The notes below the pieces were generated by a model that made no database searches, was not told the DNA's origin, and was given only the letters and a program-made list of their open reading frames with translations. 31,449 nucleotides of DNA from the NCBI GenBank assembly GCA_026417275.1, contig JAOADO010000015.1, positions 1-31,449 of the forward strand. Reading direction: 5' to 3'. Of this stretch, positions 1-8,928 are shown one piece after another. Source of the DNA: Verrucomicrobiia bacterium (GTDB taxonomy: Bacteria; Verrucomicrobiota; Verrucomicrobiae; Limisphaerales; JAKPVM01). The translations under genes and the position numbers were made by a program. Numbering within the stretch: the first letter of the stretch is position 1; the number at the start of each line of letters is the position of its first letter.

Positions 1-1
1 G

Positions 2-1072
2 AGTGTAATGTTGCCAGTAGTTATTAATGGAAAGATAAGTTCTGATGAAGATGTTGATAGTTTTCGTTTTTATGCGAAGGGTGGAGAGAAAGTGGTGGTT
101 GAAGTTTTTGCAAGGAGGTTAAACAGTCCGCTCGATTCTATTGTTCATCTGGTTGATGGCAACGGGGATGTGGTTGCGGCGAATGATGATTATGAGGATA
201 AGGGCAGTGGATTGACCACGCATCATGCGGATTCTTATTTGATTGCGACGATACCGCGCGATGGAATTTATTATGCACGGATTTCGAGTGCGCAAAGACA
301 GGGGGGAGATGATTATGTATATCGTTTAAGAATCAGCAAGCCGAAGCCAGATTTTGAGATTCGGATGGCGCCGTCTGAGTTGAATTTGCGTCAGGGTGGG
401 TGCAATGATTTAACTGTGTATGCTCTGAGAAAGGATGGTTTTGATGGTGATATCTGGTTGTCAATAAAAGATGCGCCGTCGGGGTTTAGATTGGATGGCG
501 GGAGGATTCCGCCCGGGCGGGATAAGGTTCGCGTGACGATATCATCTCCGCCGAGGAGGTTTGTTGAGCCTGTGAGGGTTTTGCTTCAGGCAAGCGCGTT
601 AATAAATGGCAAGACTGTGGTCAGGGATGTGGTTGCGTCGAAGGAAATGGTGCAGGCGTTTGCTTATCATCATCTTGTGCCTGTTAATGATTTTTTTGTT
701 TATGTGCGTTCGGTGAATCCGCAGAGGGCTCCGGTCAAGTTGTTGTCACCTTTACCGGTGAGGATTCGTCCAGGTTTTACCGCAAGAGTTTCTTTTGAAG
801 GTCCGCCGCTTTTGAAGGAGTTTGCCAATCTTGCGTTGAGTGAACCGCCAGAAGGGATTGTTTTGAAGAATGTGGTTGCTACGAGGTATGGATTTGACCT
901 GGTTTTGTATGCTGATAGGGAGAAGGTTAAGCCTGGATTGGAGGATAATCTGATTGTTGAGATGTCTCCGCGTCCGATTTTACAGGCAAATCAAACGGCT
1001 TCTTCATCACTAAATAGGAGGAGAATAAATGCAGGCGCTTTGCCGGCAATACCAATAATTATTGTTCCGTAA
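2..1072 (+). CDS. PPC-domain exported protein, C-terminal part (5' end outside window)
   Basis: The reading frame is open to the left edge (codons precede the first ATG at 8), so this is the end of a longer protein. The first 110 or so residues match the bacterial pre-peptidase C-terminal (PPC) domain: GKISSDEDVDSFRF, then a LDSIVHLVDGNG..ANDD strand-loop pattern and the closing DGIYYARI..YRLRI strands. PPC domains are beta-sandwich modules carried at the ends of secreted proteases and surface proteins. The rest (about residues 115-354) looks like further beta-rich, Ig-like segments with no catalytic motif that I recognise. The stop is followed by an AT-rich 118-base gap before pilM, so it is probably a separate transcription unit. 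The identity of the missing N-terminal part, possibly a peptidase or a large surface protein, cannot be read from here. Confidence 0.75.
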   Translation, partial: SVMLPVVINGKISSDEDVDSFRFYAKGGEKVVVEVFARRLNSPLDSIVHLVDGNGDVVAANDDYEDKGSGLTTHHADSYLIATIPRDGIYYARISSAQRQGGDDYVYRLRISKPKPDFEIRMAPSELNLRQGGCNDLTVYALRKDGFDGDIWLSIKDAPSGFRLDGGRIPPGRDKVRVTISSPPRRFVEPVRVLLQASALINGKTVVRDVVASKEMVQAFAYHHLVPVNDFFVYVRSVNPQRAPVKLLSPLPVRIRPGFTARVSFEGPPLLKEFANLALSEPPEGIVLKNVVATRYGFDLVLYADREKVKPGLEDNLIVEMSPRPILQANQTASSSLNRRRINAGALPAIPIIIVP

Positions 1073-1190
1073 ATAATTGATATTCATATAAATATTATTT
1101 TATAAATCATTGTTTTATAAGGAGGTTAGTTTTTTCTTTTTATAAAAAATGCTTGATTGAAGATTAGTATTTTGATAAGAAGAAATTATT

Positions 1191-2267
1191 ATGGCATTTG
1201 GCCTGAACAACCGAACAACCAAAAAACGAACGGGGCAAATCGTTGGTATTGATCTGGGTGGACGAACTACAAAAGCTGTATTAATACAAAGCAAAGGCGA
1301 AGGCTATTCATTTTTAAATTATACAATTCAAGATGCGCCAATTTATGAAAAAAACATTACCGCTGATTTGCTGGGGGAGCATTTAAAATCTGTTTTAAAC
1401 AAGTTAAGTTGTAAAACCAGGAAAGTAAATCTTACAATTAGTGGGAACGATTCAATTGTTCGAGTGGTGGATTTGCCGCAGATGGCTGTTTCCGATATGC
1501 GTTTGATGTTAAAACACGGCAGTAAAACTTATCTGCAACAGGATTTGCCTGATTATGTGTTCGATTGTTATGTGATTCCTTCGCAATTTGTGCCTCTGAA
1601 GCAGGTGGAGTCTGAAAAGAAGGCTTCTGCACAAAAATTGCGTGTTGTAGTTGGCGGGGCAAAGAGGTCGTTTGTTGATGAATTTCAGGCAGGGGCAAAG
1701 ATTGCTGGAATCACGATAGAGAATTTGGTCCCTGAGATAATATGTCCGATAAACGCGTTTGAATATGCGCAACCAGAAATTTTTCAGAATTCTGTGGTTG
1801 CGCTTGTTGATATTGGATTTAAAAATTGTTCAATTTCTATTTTGGTGAAAGGGGAGCTCGTTTTGAACCGCATGGTGAATATGGGGGGTGATAAACTTAC
1901 CAGTAGTCTTGCTGAATCTATGGGGATAACCTATGCGGAGGCGGAGAGTATAAAGATTGGCATGCCGGAAGAGGTGAGTTCTAATCTTGAGCAGTTTGTT
2001 ATTCCACTTGGTAGGGAGTTAAGGGCATCGCTTGATTTTTGCGAGCATCAATTTGATGTGACGGTTGAACATGTCTTTGTATCTGGTGGTTCGGCGCGTT
2101 CCGAATTTATTTTAAAATGCCTGCAGAACGAACTTATAGCGCAGTGTAAGCTATGGAATCCGACTTCATTTATGGAACTTAGATTGCCCCCGCAATTGAT
2201 TGGAGAATGTGAATATGTTGCACCTCAACTTGCTGTGGCGGTTGGCGCCGCGGTGTGTTCGTTCTGA
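1191..2267 (+). CDS. pilM: PilM-like actin-fold ATPase of type IV pilus / T2SS-like machine
   Basis: This is a cytoplasmic actin-like ATPase that, in the PilM family, binds the N-terminus of PilN and anchors the inner-membrane alignment complex. Seen in the sequence: the phosphate-1 loop IVGIDLGGRTTKAVL at about residues 17-31, a second phosphate-type motif ALVDIGFKNCSISIL near residue 205, and the adenosine-type motif HVFVSGGSARSEF near residue 295. The 358-residue length is normal for PilM. The start ATG has AAGAAG a few bases upstream. It heads a five-gene run ending in a secretin, the canonical pilMNOPQ order. In the second phosphate motif Phe-Lys replaces the more usual small/polar residues. 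The family assignment is secure; whether it serves a pilus or a secretion system is not decided by sequence. Confidence 0.9.
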   Translation: MAFGLNNRTTKKRTGQIVGIDLGGRTTKAVLIQSKGEGYSFLNYTIQDAPIYEKNITADLLGEHLKSVLNKLSCKTRKVNLTISGNDSIVRVVDLPQMAVSDMRLMLKHGSKTYLQQDLPDYVFDCYVIPSQFVPLKQVESEKKASAQKLRVVVGGAKRSFVDEFQAGAKIAGITIENLVPEIICPINAFEYAQPEIFQNSVVALVDIGFKNCSISILVKGELVLNRMVNMGGDKLTSSLAESMGITYAEAESIKIGMPEEVSSNLEQFVIPLGRELRASLDFCEHQFDVTVEHVFVSGGSARSEFILKCLQNELIAQCKLWNPTSFMELRLPPQLIGECEYVAPQLAVAVGAAVCSF

Positions 2268-2327
2268 AAATTGTTACTTTGTCATGAGACATAATTTTAA
2301 AGTTTTAATGGTATTAGGGTTTTTAAT

Positions 2328-3011
2328 ATGCCAATAAAATTAAACTTACTTGCCGAAGCCCAGGCGGCAGAGGAAATGAGGCGGAAAGACCCCGTCAAGT
2401 ATGCGATTTTTTGCGCTATTGGTATTCTGCTTGCGGTCGGCATCTGGATAGGGACCAATCAGATGCTTATTTCAAGCAAGGAGCGGGAGATTAAGGGGTT
2501 GAATGCGATGTGGGAGCAGATGAAACCTCAATATACATATGTGCAATCGAATATTGCGTTAATCAACGAATTGAATCAAAGGCTTAATCTTTTAACAAAT
2601 TATGTGACCAATAGGTTTCTATGGGCGAATGTTTTAAATGCTTTGCAACAGTGTGTTACAAATATTTCGACTGATGTTCAATTTGTGCGGTTTCGAACAG
2701 ACCACAGTTTTCAAGTTTCTCCGCCGACAACAGTCACAAAAGAAAGCAGAAAGGTTGTAATTCCCGGTTCAAGTGTGGAGAAAATTAAGTTTGTAATAGA
2801 GGCAAGAGATTATGGGAAAGATGAAGATGACAATATAGCAAAGTTGAGAGAAGCGATTGCTGAGTTCCCGTTTTTCAAAGAGAGGTTGGAGAGAACTCGC
2901 GGCGTACGGCTTGAGAGTATGTCGCCCCGCATGGGGGATCCTGTTGATTCTGGTAAATCGTTTGTGCTTTTTACGCTTGAATGTCAATTTCCTGATAAAA
3001 CAAGGCAATAA
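2328..3011 (+). CDS. pilN: PilN-like inner-membrane alignment protein
   Basis: This is a 227-residue bitopic membrane protein: a short cytoplasmic tail (MPIKLNLLAEAQAAEEMRRK), one transmembrane helix at about residues 25-48, a helical/coiled segment, then a periplasmic domain. The N-terminal 'INLL'-type motif (here KLNLLAE) is what PilN proteins insert into PilM, and it is present at residues 4-10. Sequence identity in this family is low, so the call rests on topology, that motif and the gene order. It lies 60 bases behind pilM and only 2 bases before the PilO-like gene, so it is surely co-transcribed. By analogy it forms a heterodimer with the next product in the periplasm. Confidence 0.75.
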   Translation: MPIKLNLLAEAQAAEEMRRKDPVKYAIFCAIGILLAVGIWIGTNQMLISSKEREIKGLNAMWEQMKPQYTYVQSNIALINELNQRLNLLTNYVTNRFLWANVLNALQQCVTNISTDVQFVRFRTDHSFQVSPPTTVTKESRKVVIPGSSVEKIKFVIEARDYGKDEDDNIAKLREAIAEFPFFKERLERTRGVRLESMSPRMGDPVDSGKSFVLFTLECQFPDKTRQ

Positions 3012-3013
3012 AA

Positions 3014-3601
3014 ATGAAACTTACGACTGAGAAAAAACAGTATTTGGCTTTGATTGGATTGGGAACTGCCGGGGTAATTGCGGCGCTTTATTTTACGATA
3101 ATGTCGAGTCAATTTGAACGGATTGCGGCGCTTGACAAGCAGATTGGAGAAGCCGCGGCGAATGTGGACAAGGCAAAAAAAGCGATCAGCAGGTCGAATG
3201 TCATTGTCGAAGAGCTTGAACAACTGACTAATGTTCTTTCTGATGTGGAAACAAACAACATGGCTCCACCCGGGGATATGTATTCGTGGTTTGTTGATAA
3301 TTTAAGGAAGTTTTTGATACCATATCAGAACCAGATAAGTATTCCTTTTAGAAGCCGCGAGGTGATAGGGGATGTTGGGATGTTTTCGAGTTTTCCATAT
3401 AAATCGGCGACATTTTCGGTGAGAGGAGAGGGCAGTTTTCATCAGTTCGGGAGGTTTCTTGCGGACCTCGAAAATAAGTTTCAGTATTTCCGTGTGCAAA
3501 GGATTGTGCTGACGCCGGTGATTTCTGAAGCCATAGATACACAGCAGAAACTCCAGTTCGAAATGGACATTGTAACGCTTGTTAAAACGAATGGATTATG
3601 A
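3014..3601 (+). CDS. pilO: PilO-like inner-membrane alignment protein
   Basis: This is a 195-residue bitopic protein: a transmembrane helix at about residues 10-30, a coiled-coil segment (residues about 35-80, rich in Ala/Lys/Glu heptads), then a compact alpha/beta periplasmic domain ending in VSEAIDTQQ..FEMDIVTLVK. This is the PilO plan (TM, coiled coil, ferredoxin-like domain). It starts 2 bases after the PilN-like gene and overlaps the following gene by 4 bases (ATGA), which indicates translational coupling. The arrangement recalls the Akkermansia muciniphila Amuc_1098-1102 cluster, in which a PilN/PilO-fold protein (Amuc_1100) sits between a PilM and a secretin gene. That comparison is inference from recalled family knowledge, not an alignment. 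Confidence 0.7.
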   Translation: MKLTTEKKQYLALIGLGTAGVIAALYFTIMSSQFERIAALDKQIGEAAANVDKAKKAISRSNVIVEELEQLTNVLSDVETNNMAPPGDMYSWFVDNLRKFLIPYQNQISIPFRSREVIGDVGMFSSFPYKSATFSVRGEGSFHQFGRFLADLENKFQYFRVQRIVLTPVISEAIDTQQKLQFEMDIVTLVKTNGL

Positions 3602-4188
3602 AGAGTGAATTTTTGAGAAATAGTTTCTTAAAAGTGTGCAATTCTAAAGCTGGCAGAAGCGCACTTATGTGGTGGGCTGTTGCGATTATTGTTGCCGGGG
3701 TTTTTTGTATAATGGATTTTTCGGTTTACTCTGCGCAACCATCGAAGAAGACTGAGCAGGTGTCTTCAACAAAAACTAATGTTGTAACCACAAATATTCC
3801 TGTGGTTGTTGAGATTCCGCAATCTGTTTTTATCTGGAACCCCAAAGAGCGTGGGTATGGGAGGGACCCATTTTTTCCGGTAAAACCTAAAGCGCCATTG
3901 AGTGTAATTCCAACGAATCAGGTTGCCACTACACCGCAACAGGTCGAAACCAAACAACCGCCATCTCGTCCCAAAATTGAGTTCGTGCTTAATGGACTGA
4001 TTGGCAAGGTCGCATGTGTAATTAATGGGAAACAAATTATGGTTGGTTCGGAAGAGTCTGTTCCTGTCAGCGGAGGGAAAGTAAAAATAAGGTGTGACAA
4101 GATAGAAAATAGTACTGCTTTTATTACAGTTTTTTTTGAGGACGGCTCAACTGAAATGCGCGAGCTGGCATTAAAAGAAAGGAAATGA
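3598..4188 (+). CDS. PilP/GspC-like membrane-anchored periplasmic protein
   Basis: This is a 196-residue protein with a transmembrane helix at about residues 21-42, a Thr/Val/Pro-rich linker, the motif GYGRDPFFP near residue 86 and a small C-terminal beta domain (about residues 125-195, FVLNGLIGKVACVINGKQ...). An 'RDPF' motif followed by a short beta domain is typical of PilP and GspC/GspP 'homology region' proteins, which link the inner-membrane complex to the secretin. Its start overlaps the PilO-like stop (ATGA) and its stop overlaps the secretin start (ATGA), so all three are translationally coupled. Unlike classical PilP it has no lipobox and is anchored by a TM helix, which is closer to GspC. 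The symbol is left blank because both families fit. Confidence 0.6.
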   Translation: MKSEFLRNSFLKVCNSKAGRSALMWWAVAIIVAGVFCIMDFSVYSAQPSKKTEQVSSTKTNVVTTNIPVVVEIPQSVFIWNPKERGYGRDPFFPVKPKAPLSVIPTNQVATTPQQVETKQPPSRPKIEFVLNGLIGKVACVINGKQIMVGSEESVPVSGGKVKIRCDKIENSTAFITVFFEDGSTEMRELALKERK

Positions 4189-5807
4189 ATCGTTTTAAAA
4201 CATTAAAAAAGCGAAACATGAAAACGATAACTTCGTTAATAGCTGTTGTGGTGATTCTTGCGGCAAATTCGGTTAACTACAGCGCATATTGCGCCACGGG
4301 TTCTGCGGCAGATGAACCGACTGACATTAAACTTGAGGATACGCCGCTTGACGTGGCGATTCAGACACTTGCCGAGCTTGCGGGTGTAAATGTGCATATA
4401 GACCAGAAGATTCGAGCGCCGATTGTTAAACCTGACGGTGCTGTTCAGACGAATTTTGTGAGTTTGCGATGGAAAGGGATAACACCGAAAAATGCCTTTA
4501 AGGCTCTTATAGCAAATTACGATTTGGTTGCAACTGTGGATCAGGATACTGGGGTGACGCGGATTACGATGAAAGACCCCACGGCGCTTGAGCCGCTTCA
4601 AGTTCATGTTGTTGACCTTAAATATGCAAATCCGACAAGCGTTGTGGATGTGGTTAAGACAACGCTTGGGCAAAGGAGCAAGATAATGGCTGACGCGCGA
4701 ACAAGCCAGGTTATTGTAATGGCGCCGCAAAGCGAACTTACGCAGATTACAAATTTAATAGCCGAACTTGATTCGCCATTGCATCAGATTCTTATCGAAG
4801 CAAGGTTTATTGAAACCTCCAAGAATCCGAAGAGTGTGAAAGGGATAGATTGGTCTGGAACGCTTGCTGAACAGAATTTCACGTTTGGAAATGGCAAGAC
4901 AACAGGGGAGATTATTACACAGACTCCTGGGGCGCCGGTTTCGTCTACTGTGCCTTTGCCGAGTGGTAGAACGGTAACAACGACGACTACGCCCGAGTAT
5001 AGTTCGCAGGGTACGCTCTCGACAACTGTGGGAGCCGGTGGAATAAGCGCCGACACCACGCGCGGGTGGTTTCCGCATGCTGCATTTTTGAATGCGGATG
5101 GAGTGAAAGCTGTTCTAAGTTTTCTTAATACGGAGAATGACACTGAATCTATTGCCACGCCGCGCGCAGTAACGCTTGAAGGTAACCAGGTTGAATTGTC
5201 TGTGGTTCAATATGTGCCCGTTTTTGAGGAACAGCAGGGAGCGCTTGTTGCTGGTGGGGCGCAACCATCAACGGTAAAGCCGAATTATAACTTGACTGTT
5301 GGACAGTTGCAGACTCCGCTGAACAAAGTTGGAATCGTGCTTATTGTAACGCCGCGTGTCGTTGGCACAAATGCCATTCAACTTAAACTCGAGCCGAATA
5401 TTTCTGTAAAAGAGGCTATTCCAGAACGAGCCACTCTGGGCGGAAAAGTGAATGAATCGCCGATTTTCACGCACAGGACTTTGTCAACCATAGCCACGGT
5501 TCCAAATCAGCACACGCTTGTGCTTGGCGGTTTGATAAATCATTCTACTACTAAGGTTTACAGCAAGGTGCCTCTGCTTGGCGATATACCAATTCTCGGG
5601 TATGCGTTCAGACGTGATTCAAAGGAAAGGAATAAACGGAATCTCCTTATTTTTGTTACGCCGACTATTATTTCAGAGGACGATTATCAAAAGCCGTTGC
5701 CTTCCACGCTTAATTTCTTGAAGTCCAAACCGCTCGAAAGACCAGATGTTGAAGAACCGGCTTGGGATTCCGGCGCGCCGAAAGATAAAACGCGTTCGAT
5801 GTTTTAA
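4185..5807 (+). CDS. Secretin (GspD/PilQ family), outer-membrane channel
   Basis: This is the multimeric outer-membrane channel of a type II secretion or type IV pilus machine. A signal peptide covers about residues 12-37 (the inner Met12 could be the true start). An N0/STN-type domain lies at about 46-130 (LEDTPLDVAIQTLAELAGV), an N1 secretin_N domain at about 138-198 (VVDLKYANPTSVVDVV, ending IAELDSPLHQ) and the secretin core at about 200-500. The core carries VEL..QYVPVF, GIVLIVTPRV, the VPLLGDIPILGYAFR signature at 462-476 and the NLLIFVTPTII end. There is a Thr/Gly/Ser-rich insert at about 225-295 between N1 and the core. At 540 residues it is short for GspD (only two N-domains seen). 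It closes the pilMNOP operon; no ATPase, prepilin peptidase or platform gene lies nearby, so these must be elsewhere. Confidence 0.92.
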   Translation: MNRFKTLKKRNMKTITSLIAVVVILAANSVNYSAYCATGSAADEPTDIKLEDTPLDVAIQTLAELAGVNVHIDQKIRAPIVKPDGAVQTNFVSLRWKGITPKNAFKALIANYDLVATVDQDTGVTRITMKDPTALEPLQVHVVDLKYANPTSVVDVVKTTLGQRSKIMADARTSQVIVMAPQSELTQITNLIAELDSPLHQILIEARFIETSKNPKSVKGIDWSGTLAEQNFTFGNGKTTGEIITQTPGAPVSSTVPLPSGRTVTTTTTPEYSSQGTLSTTVGAGGISADTTRGWFPHAAFLNADGVKAVLSFLNTENDTESIATPRAVTLEGNQVELSVVQYVPVFEEQQGALVAGGAQPSTVKPNYNLTVGQLQTPLNKVGIVLIVTPRVVGTNAIQLKLEPNISVKEAIPERATLGGKVNESPIFTHRTLSTIATVPNQHTLVLGGLINHSTTKVYSKVPLLGDIPILGYAFRRDSKERNKRNLLIFVTPTIISEDDYQKPLPSTLNFLKSKPLERPDVEEPAWDSGAPKDKTRSMF

Positions 5808-5823
5808 TTGGTGAACAATTCTG

Positions 5824-5836
5824 AAGCCTCAGGCTT
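5824..5836 (+). promoter_or_regulatory. Small hairpin abutting the start codon of the first NHL gene
   Basis: AAGCC (5824-5828) and GGCTT (5832-5836) form a perfect 5-bp stem with a 3-base loop ending on the base before the ATG at 5837. There is no purine-rich ribosome site other than the AGG inside the stem. In an mRNA the hairpin would mask the initiation region, so translation could depend on ribosomes arriving from the secretin gene 29 bases upstream. Its function is inferred and the stem is short. Confidence 0.3.
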
Positions 5837-8800
5837 ATGAAAATATTATTTAAACAATTTTTAGCAAGAGGAAGAATTCTTGCGCAGGTGGCATGGTGCG
5901 GAATTTTTATAGCGTGTGGTTCAGGCGCGTTTTCTCAAACTGTTACCACAATTGCCGGTGGAAGATTGACGCCGCAGGGACCAGATTACGGTTTTAGAGA
6001 TGGAAATAGCCAGCAGGAGGCGCAGTTTAATTTTCCTGCGGCTCTTGCAATTGGGTTTGATGGCAGGCTTTATGTTGCTGATAAAAACAACAAAGCAATT
6101 CGCAGGCTTGACCTTTCAGCTAATCAGACAATAACCATAATTACTAACTTAAACGTACCTGTTGGGATTTTATTTGATAATCATGGGGACATGTATGTTT
6201 TGACGCAGGGGGATGGCAAAATACATCAATTTGACACTAATTACAATTATCTTGGTGTGGTGAACACAAACGGGAACTTTGTTCTTCCGACGGCGTTTTG
6301 CATGGATGGAACAAAGAATTTTTATGTGACAGAATCTGGTGGGGCGTTAAAGAGGGTTAATGCTACGAATGGCGCGCCATACTTGATTACTAATGGATTC
6401 AATAATCCTCAGGGGGTTGCTATTCTCGATAATGGGTTGATTGCTGTGAGCGATACTGGCAACCACGCAATAAAACTTGTTAATCAGTTTTCTTCTTTTG
6501 TTACAGTGCTTGCTGGCGGCAACGGGCAGGGCTTTAGTAACGGTGTGCCTGCGGTTGTTAAGTTTAGTTCTCCGCATGGAATTGTTAAGGCGCCAAATGG
6601 CGCGTTGATTGTTGCAGACAGGTTTAACCATCGGGTAAGATTGGTTCAGACAAATGGTTATACGACCACGATTTACGGAATAGATCCTTCTCTGTGGGAG
6701 TATTGTCCTACCTGCGAGCCGCCGGTTTACGAAGGTTGGTCCGACGGTGTTGTTTCGAATACTGCGCTTGACCCTGCGGCGCGGGAGCCTGTTGCTGTTG
6801 CGGTTTCGTCGGATGGCAGGAGGGTTTATTCAGCAGAGGTTTATTATCATATAATTCGCGAAGTGAGCGGAATTAATCTATCCGACGGTGGTACCGGCGG
6901 CGCAACAAATGTGGTGAATGTGCCTGCGCCATCAATTGTGCCAGATTCTGGGTATTATCCAAACGGGATTAAAATAACTGTAAACAGCACGGTTGCAGAT
7001 GTTTTTTATACTACTGATGGAAGTGAGCCAACAACTAACAGCGCGCGCGTTGTGATTTCGGGGAATACTGGAACAATTTATTGGTCAGAAAGTATGAAAG
7101 ACCTGACCTATTTGAAGGTAAGGGCGTTTATTGGGACGAATTGGAGCGCGACTGTTTCAGGGAAAACTTCGCAATCTAATTTGATTGGTATTCCGCGCGA
7201 TGTAAAGGCTGGTCAGGGTTCAACAATTCTTGTGCCGATAGTTGCCACGTTGCGTTCTGGCGAAAGGCTTCGTTCGATTCAGTTTCTTGCGCAGGTTACG
7301 CCGGACGGTTCGGCGCCTGTTATTTCTGACCAATTCAGGTTGTTGAATATTTCGACTAACGATTTTATATCTGTGGTGGCGCCAGCCATGAATCCGCAAC
7401 AGCCGGTTGTGATGTCGTATACTTCTCTTTTGTTGAACAGCTCCAGAACTCTTGTGGTTACGGCGATTGGCACGAACGCAAATTTTGAGGTTTCTTCGTA
7501 TGCTGTTGTAGGCATGCTTGTTGTGCCTATTCCGCCGAACGCAAGTGTTGGCGATACTTATACAATTCAAATCTCTACTGCTTCTGGAACATCCGATGGT
7601 TTGCCGACGTCTACAAACAACGTCAATTTGACGTTGATGGCGCCGCGAAAAATCATAGTCACGAATGTTGCGTACACAGTGGGAGACACGGCTGGGGCAG
7701 GTTGGTATGCAGCAGGGGAATTTGGTGATGGGAAGCTTTTGAATAATGACGTTCTGAATGCTTTTTATGCCTCGCTGGGTATAAAGGTTCCGCCAACGTT
7801 TACGGATTTGTTTGATGCGATGGACGCTTTTCCCGATGATGAACCAGGAATTCCTGGCGGCGATGGAGATATTCGTTATTTAGATTGGCAGAGGATATTG
7901 TACCGTTCGCTTGGGTTGTATACAAACACAGTGGCGGGCACGAACTGGACGCGCTCATGGTCAGCCGGTGGTATAAGGACAAATAATGTTGCTGTTGTTG
8001 GAATTGCGTCCTCTTTGTTAGCGCAACACGGGCAGGCGCCTTCTGGCGAATGGCGAAAGGATGGAAGGGTTGGTGCGTTGTCTGTAAATAATGCGGTTCC
8101 TGGTTCTTATGTGAGTGTGCCAATTTATGCGCAGGCGGCTCAGGGGTGTGCGTTTTATGGAATGCAATTTCGTGCGGTTATAATTCCGTCTGAAAATGCA
8201 CCGTTGTTATCTGCTGCTCCAGAATTTGTGTCGGCAATAACGGCAAGACCGTTTGTGCAAACGTTTGGAAACGACCAGTTGGTTCTTGCCTGGGGTGGGT
8301 ATGGGATTGGCGAGTTATTTGCAACGCCGCTCACGGGCAGTAACTTGCTTGGTTATGTCCGATTTTTGATACCTGCAAACGCTAAGAGTGGAGATTGTTA
8401 TGTGCTCAGGTTTAAGCGGGCGGATTCAGGTTACGGAAATAGACAATTTGAACTTGAAACTTTTCCCGCTCAAGTTGCTGTACTTTCGCAGGCAAATCCG
8501 ACAATTAGTCTGATTTCGGATGAGTGGCGAACGAATTTCTTTGGAGCAATAGAAAATAAATGGTCGGAGCCAGAGGCGGATCCTGATGGTGATAATGTTC
8601 CCAACTGGCTTGAATTCCAGCGCGGGGCAAATCCTGTGGAATTGCGTTTCAGGGTGAATTCAGATATTCGGAATTCAAGAGTTATAAGGTTAAAATGGTT
8701 TGGGAGGAATAATATGAAATATGCGGTGGAAACTGCTGACAGGTTGTCTCCTGAGGCATGGCAGGATTTGAAGACAGTTAGTGGAGCGGATGATTTGCTC

Positions 8801-8857
8801 GAAATTGAGGATGTGATTCAAACCGGGACGCGGTTTTACAGAATTATAGTAAAATAG
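5837..8857 (+). CDS. Large secreted NHL-propeller protein with cohesin/dockerin-like modules (paralogue 1)
   Basis: This is a 1006-residue exoprotein. A signal peptide lies within the first 34 residues. NHL-type beta-propeller repeats fill about 35-350 (motifs such as PAALAIGFDGRLYVADKNN and QGVAILDNGLIAVSDTGNH). A chitobiase C-terminal-like module follows at about 365-445 (VFYTTDGSEPTTNSA). A beta-rich cohesin-like segment lies at about 451-605. A duplicated dockerin-like segment at about 608-693 has two acidic loops, EFGDGKLLNND and GGDGDIRYLDW. A second cohesin-like segment is at about 741-868. The end carries EADPDGDNVPNWLEF (thrombospondin-3-like calcium motif) and a final beta domain with FYRI. 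It follows the secretin by 29 bases and is probably co-transcribed, which suggests surface display or export by that machine. No catalytic motif is evident; a binding, scaffold or adhesion role is inferred. Confidence 0.8.
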   Translation: MKILFKQFLARGRILAQVAWCGIFIACGSGAFSQTVTTIAGGRLTPQGPDYGFRDGNSQQEAQFNFPAALAIGFDGRLYVADKNNKAIRRLDLSANQTITIITNLNVPVGILFDNHGDMYVLTQGDGKIHQFDTNYNYLGVVNTNGNFVLPTAFCMDGTKNFYVTESGGALKRVNATNGAPYLITNGFNNPQGVAILDNGLIAVSDTGNHAIKLVNQFSSFVTVLAGGNGQGFSNGVPAVVKFSSPHGIVKAPNGALIVADRFNHRVRLVQTNGYTTTIYGIDPSLWEYCPTCEPPVYEGWSDGVVSNTALDPAAREPVAVAVSSDGRRVYSAEVYYHIIREVSGINLSDGGTGGATNVVNVPAPSIVPDSGYYPNGIKITVNSTVADVFYTTDGSEPTTNSARVVISGNTGTIYWSESMKDLTYLKVRAFIGTNWSATVSGKTSQSNLIGIPRDVKAGQGSTILVPIVATLRSGERLRSIQFLAQVTPDGSAPVISDQFRLLNISTNDFISVVAPAMNPQQPVVMSYTSLLLNSSRTLVVTAIGTNANFEVSSYAVVGMLVVPIPPNASVGDTYTIQISTASGTSDGLPTSTNNVNLTLMAPRKIIVTNVAYTVGDTAGAGWYAAGEFGDGKLLNNDVLNAFYASLGIKVPPTFTDLFDAMDAFPDDEPGIPGGDGDIRYLDWQRILYRSLGLYTNTVAGTNWTRSWSAGGIRTNNVAVVGIASSLLAQHGQAPSGEWRKDGRVGALSVNNAVPGSYVSVPIYAQAAQGCAFYGMQFRAVIIPSENAPLLSAAPEFVSAITARPFVQTFGNDQLVLAWGGYGIGELFATPLTGSNLLGYVRFLIPANAKSGDCYVLRFKRADSGYGNRQFELETFPAQVAVLSQANPTISLISDEWRTNFFGAIENKWSEPEADPDGDNVPNWLEFQRGANPVELRFRVNSDIRNSRVIRLKWFGRNNMKYAVETADRLSPEAWQDLKTVSGADDLLEIEDVIQTGTRFYRIIVK

Positions 8858-8928
8858 GTGACGGAATTATGACTCCCCGCGTCGTTTTAGAGATTTTTAT
8901 GAACTAAAACCGTTTAATTTTATTGATT

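Noticed and set aside
1119..1151. A strong GGAGG motif at 1121 followed by a T-rich stretch and the mini-frame ATG-CTT-GAT-TGA near 1149.
   Set aside because: The spacing (over 20 bases) is too long for initiation and the frame has three codons; most likely chance in an AT-rich gap.
4236..5158. Long open frames on the minus strand inside the secretin gene (up to 164 codons).
   Set aside because: They are antisense to a gene with full family motifs, and their Arg/Cys/His-rich composition is typical of shadow frames.
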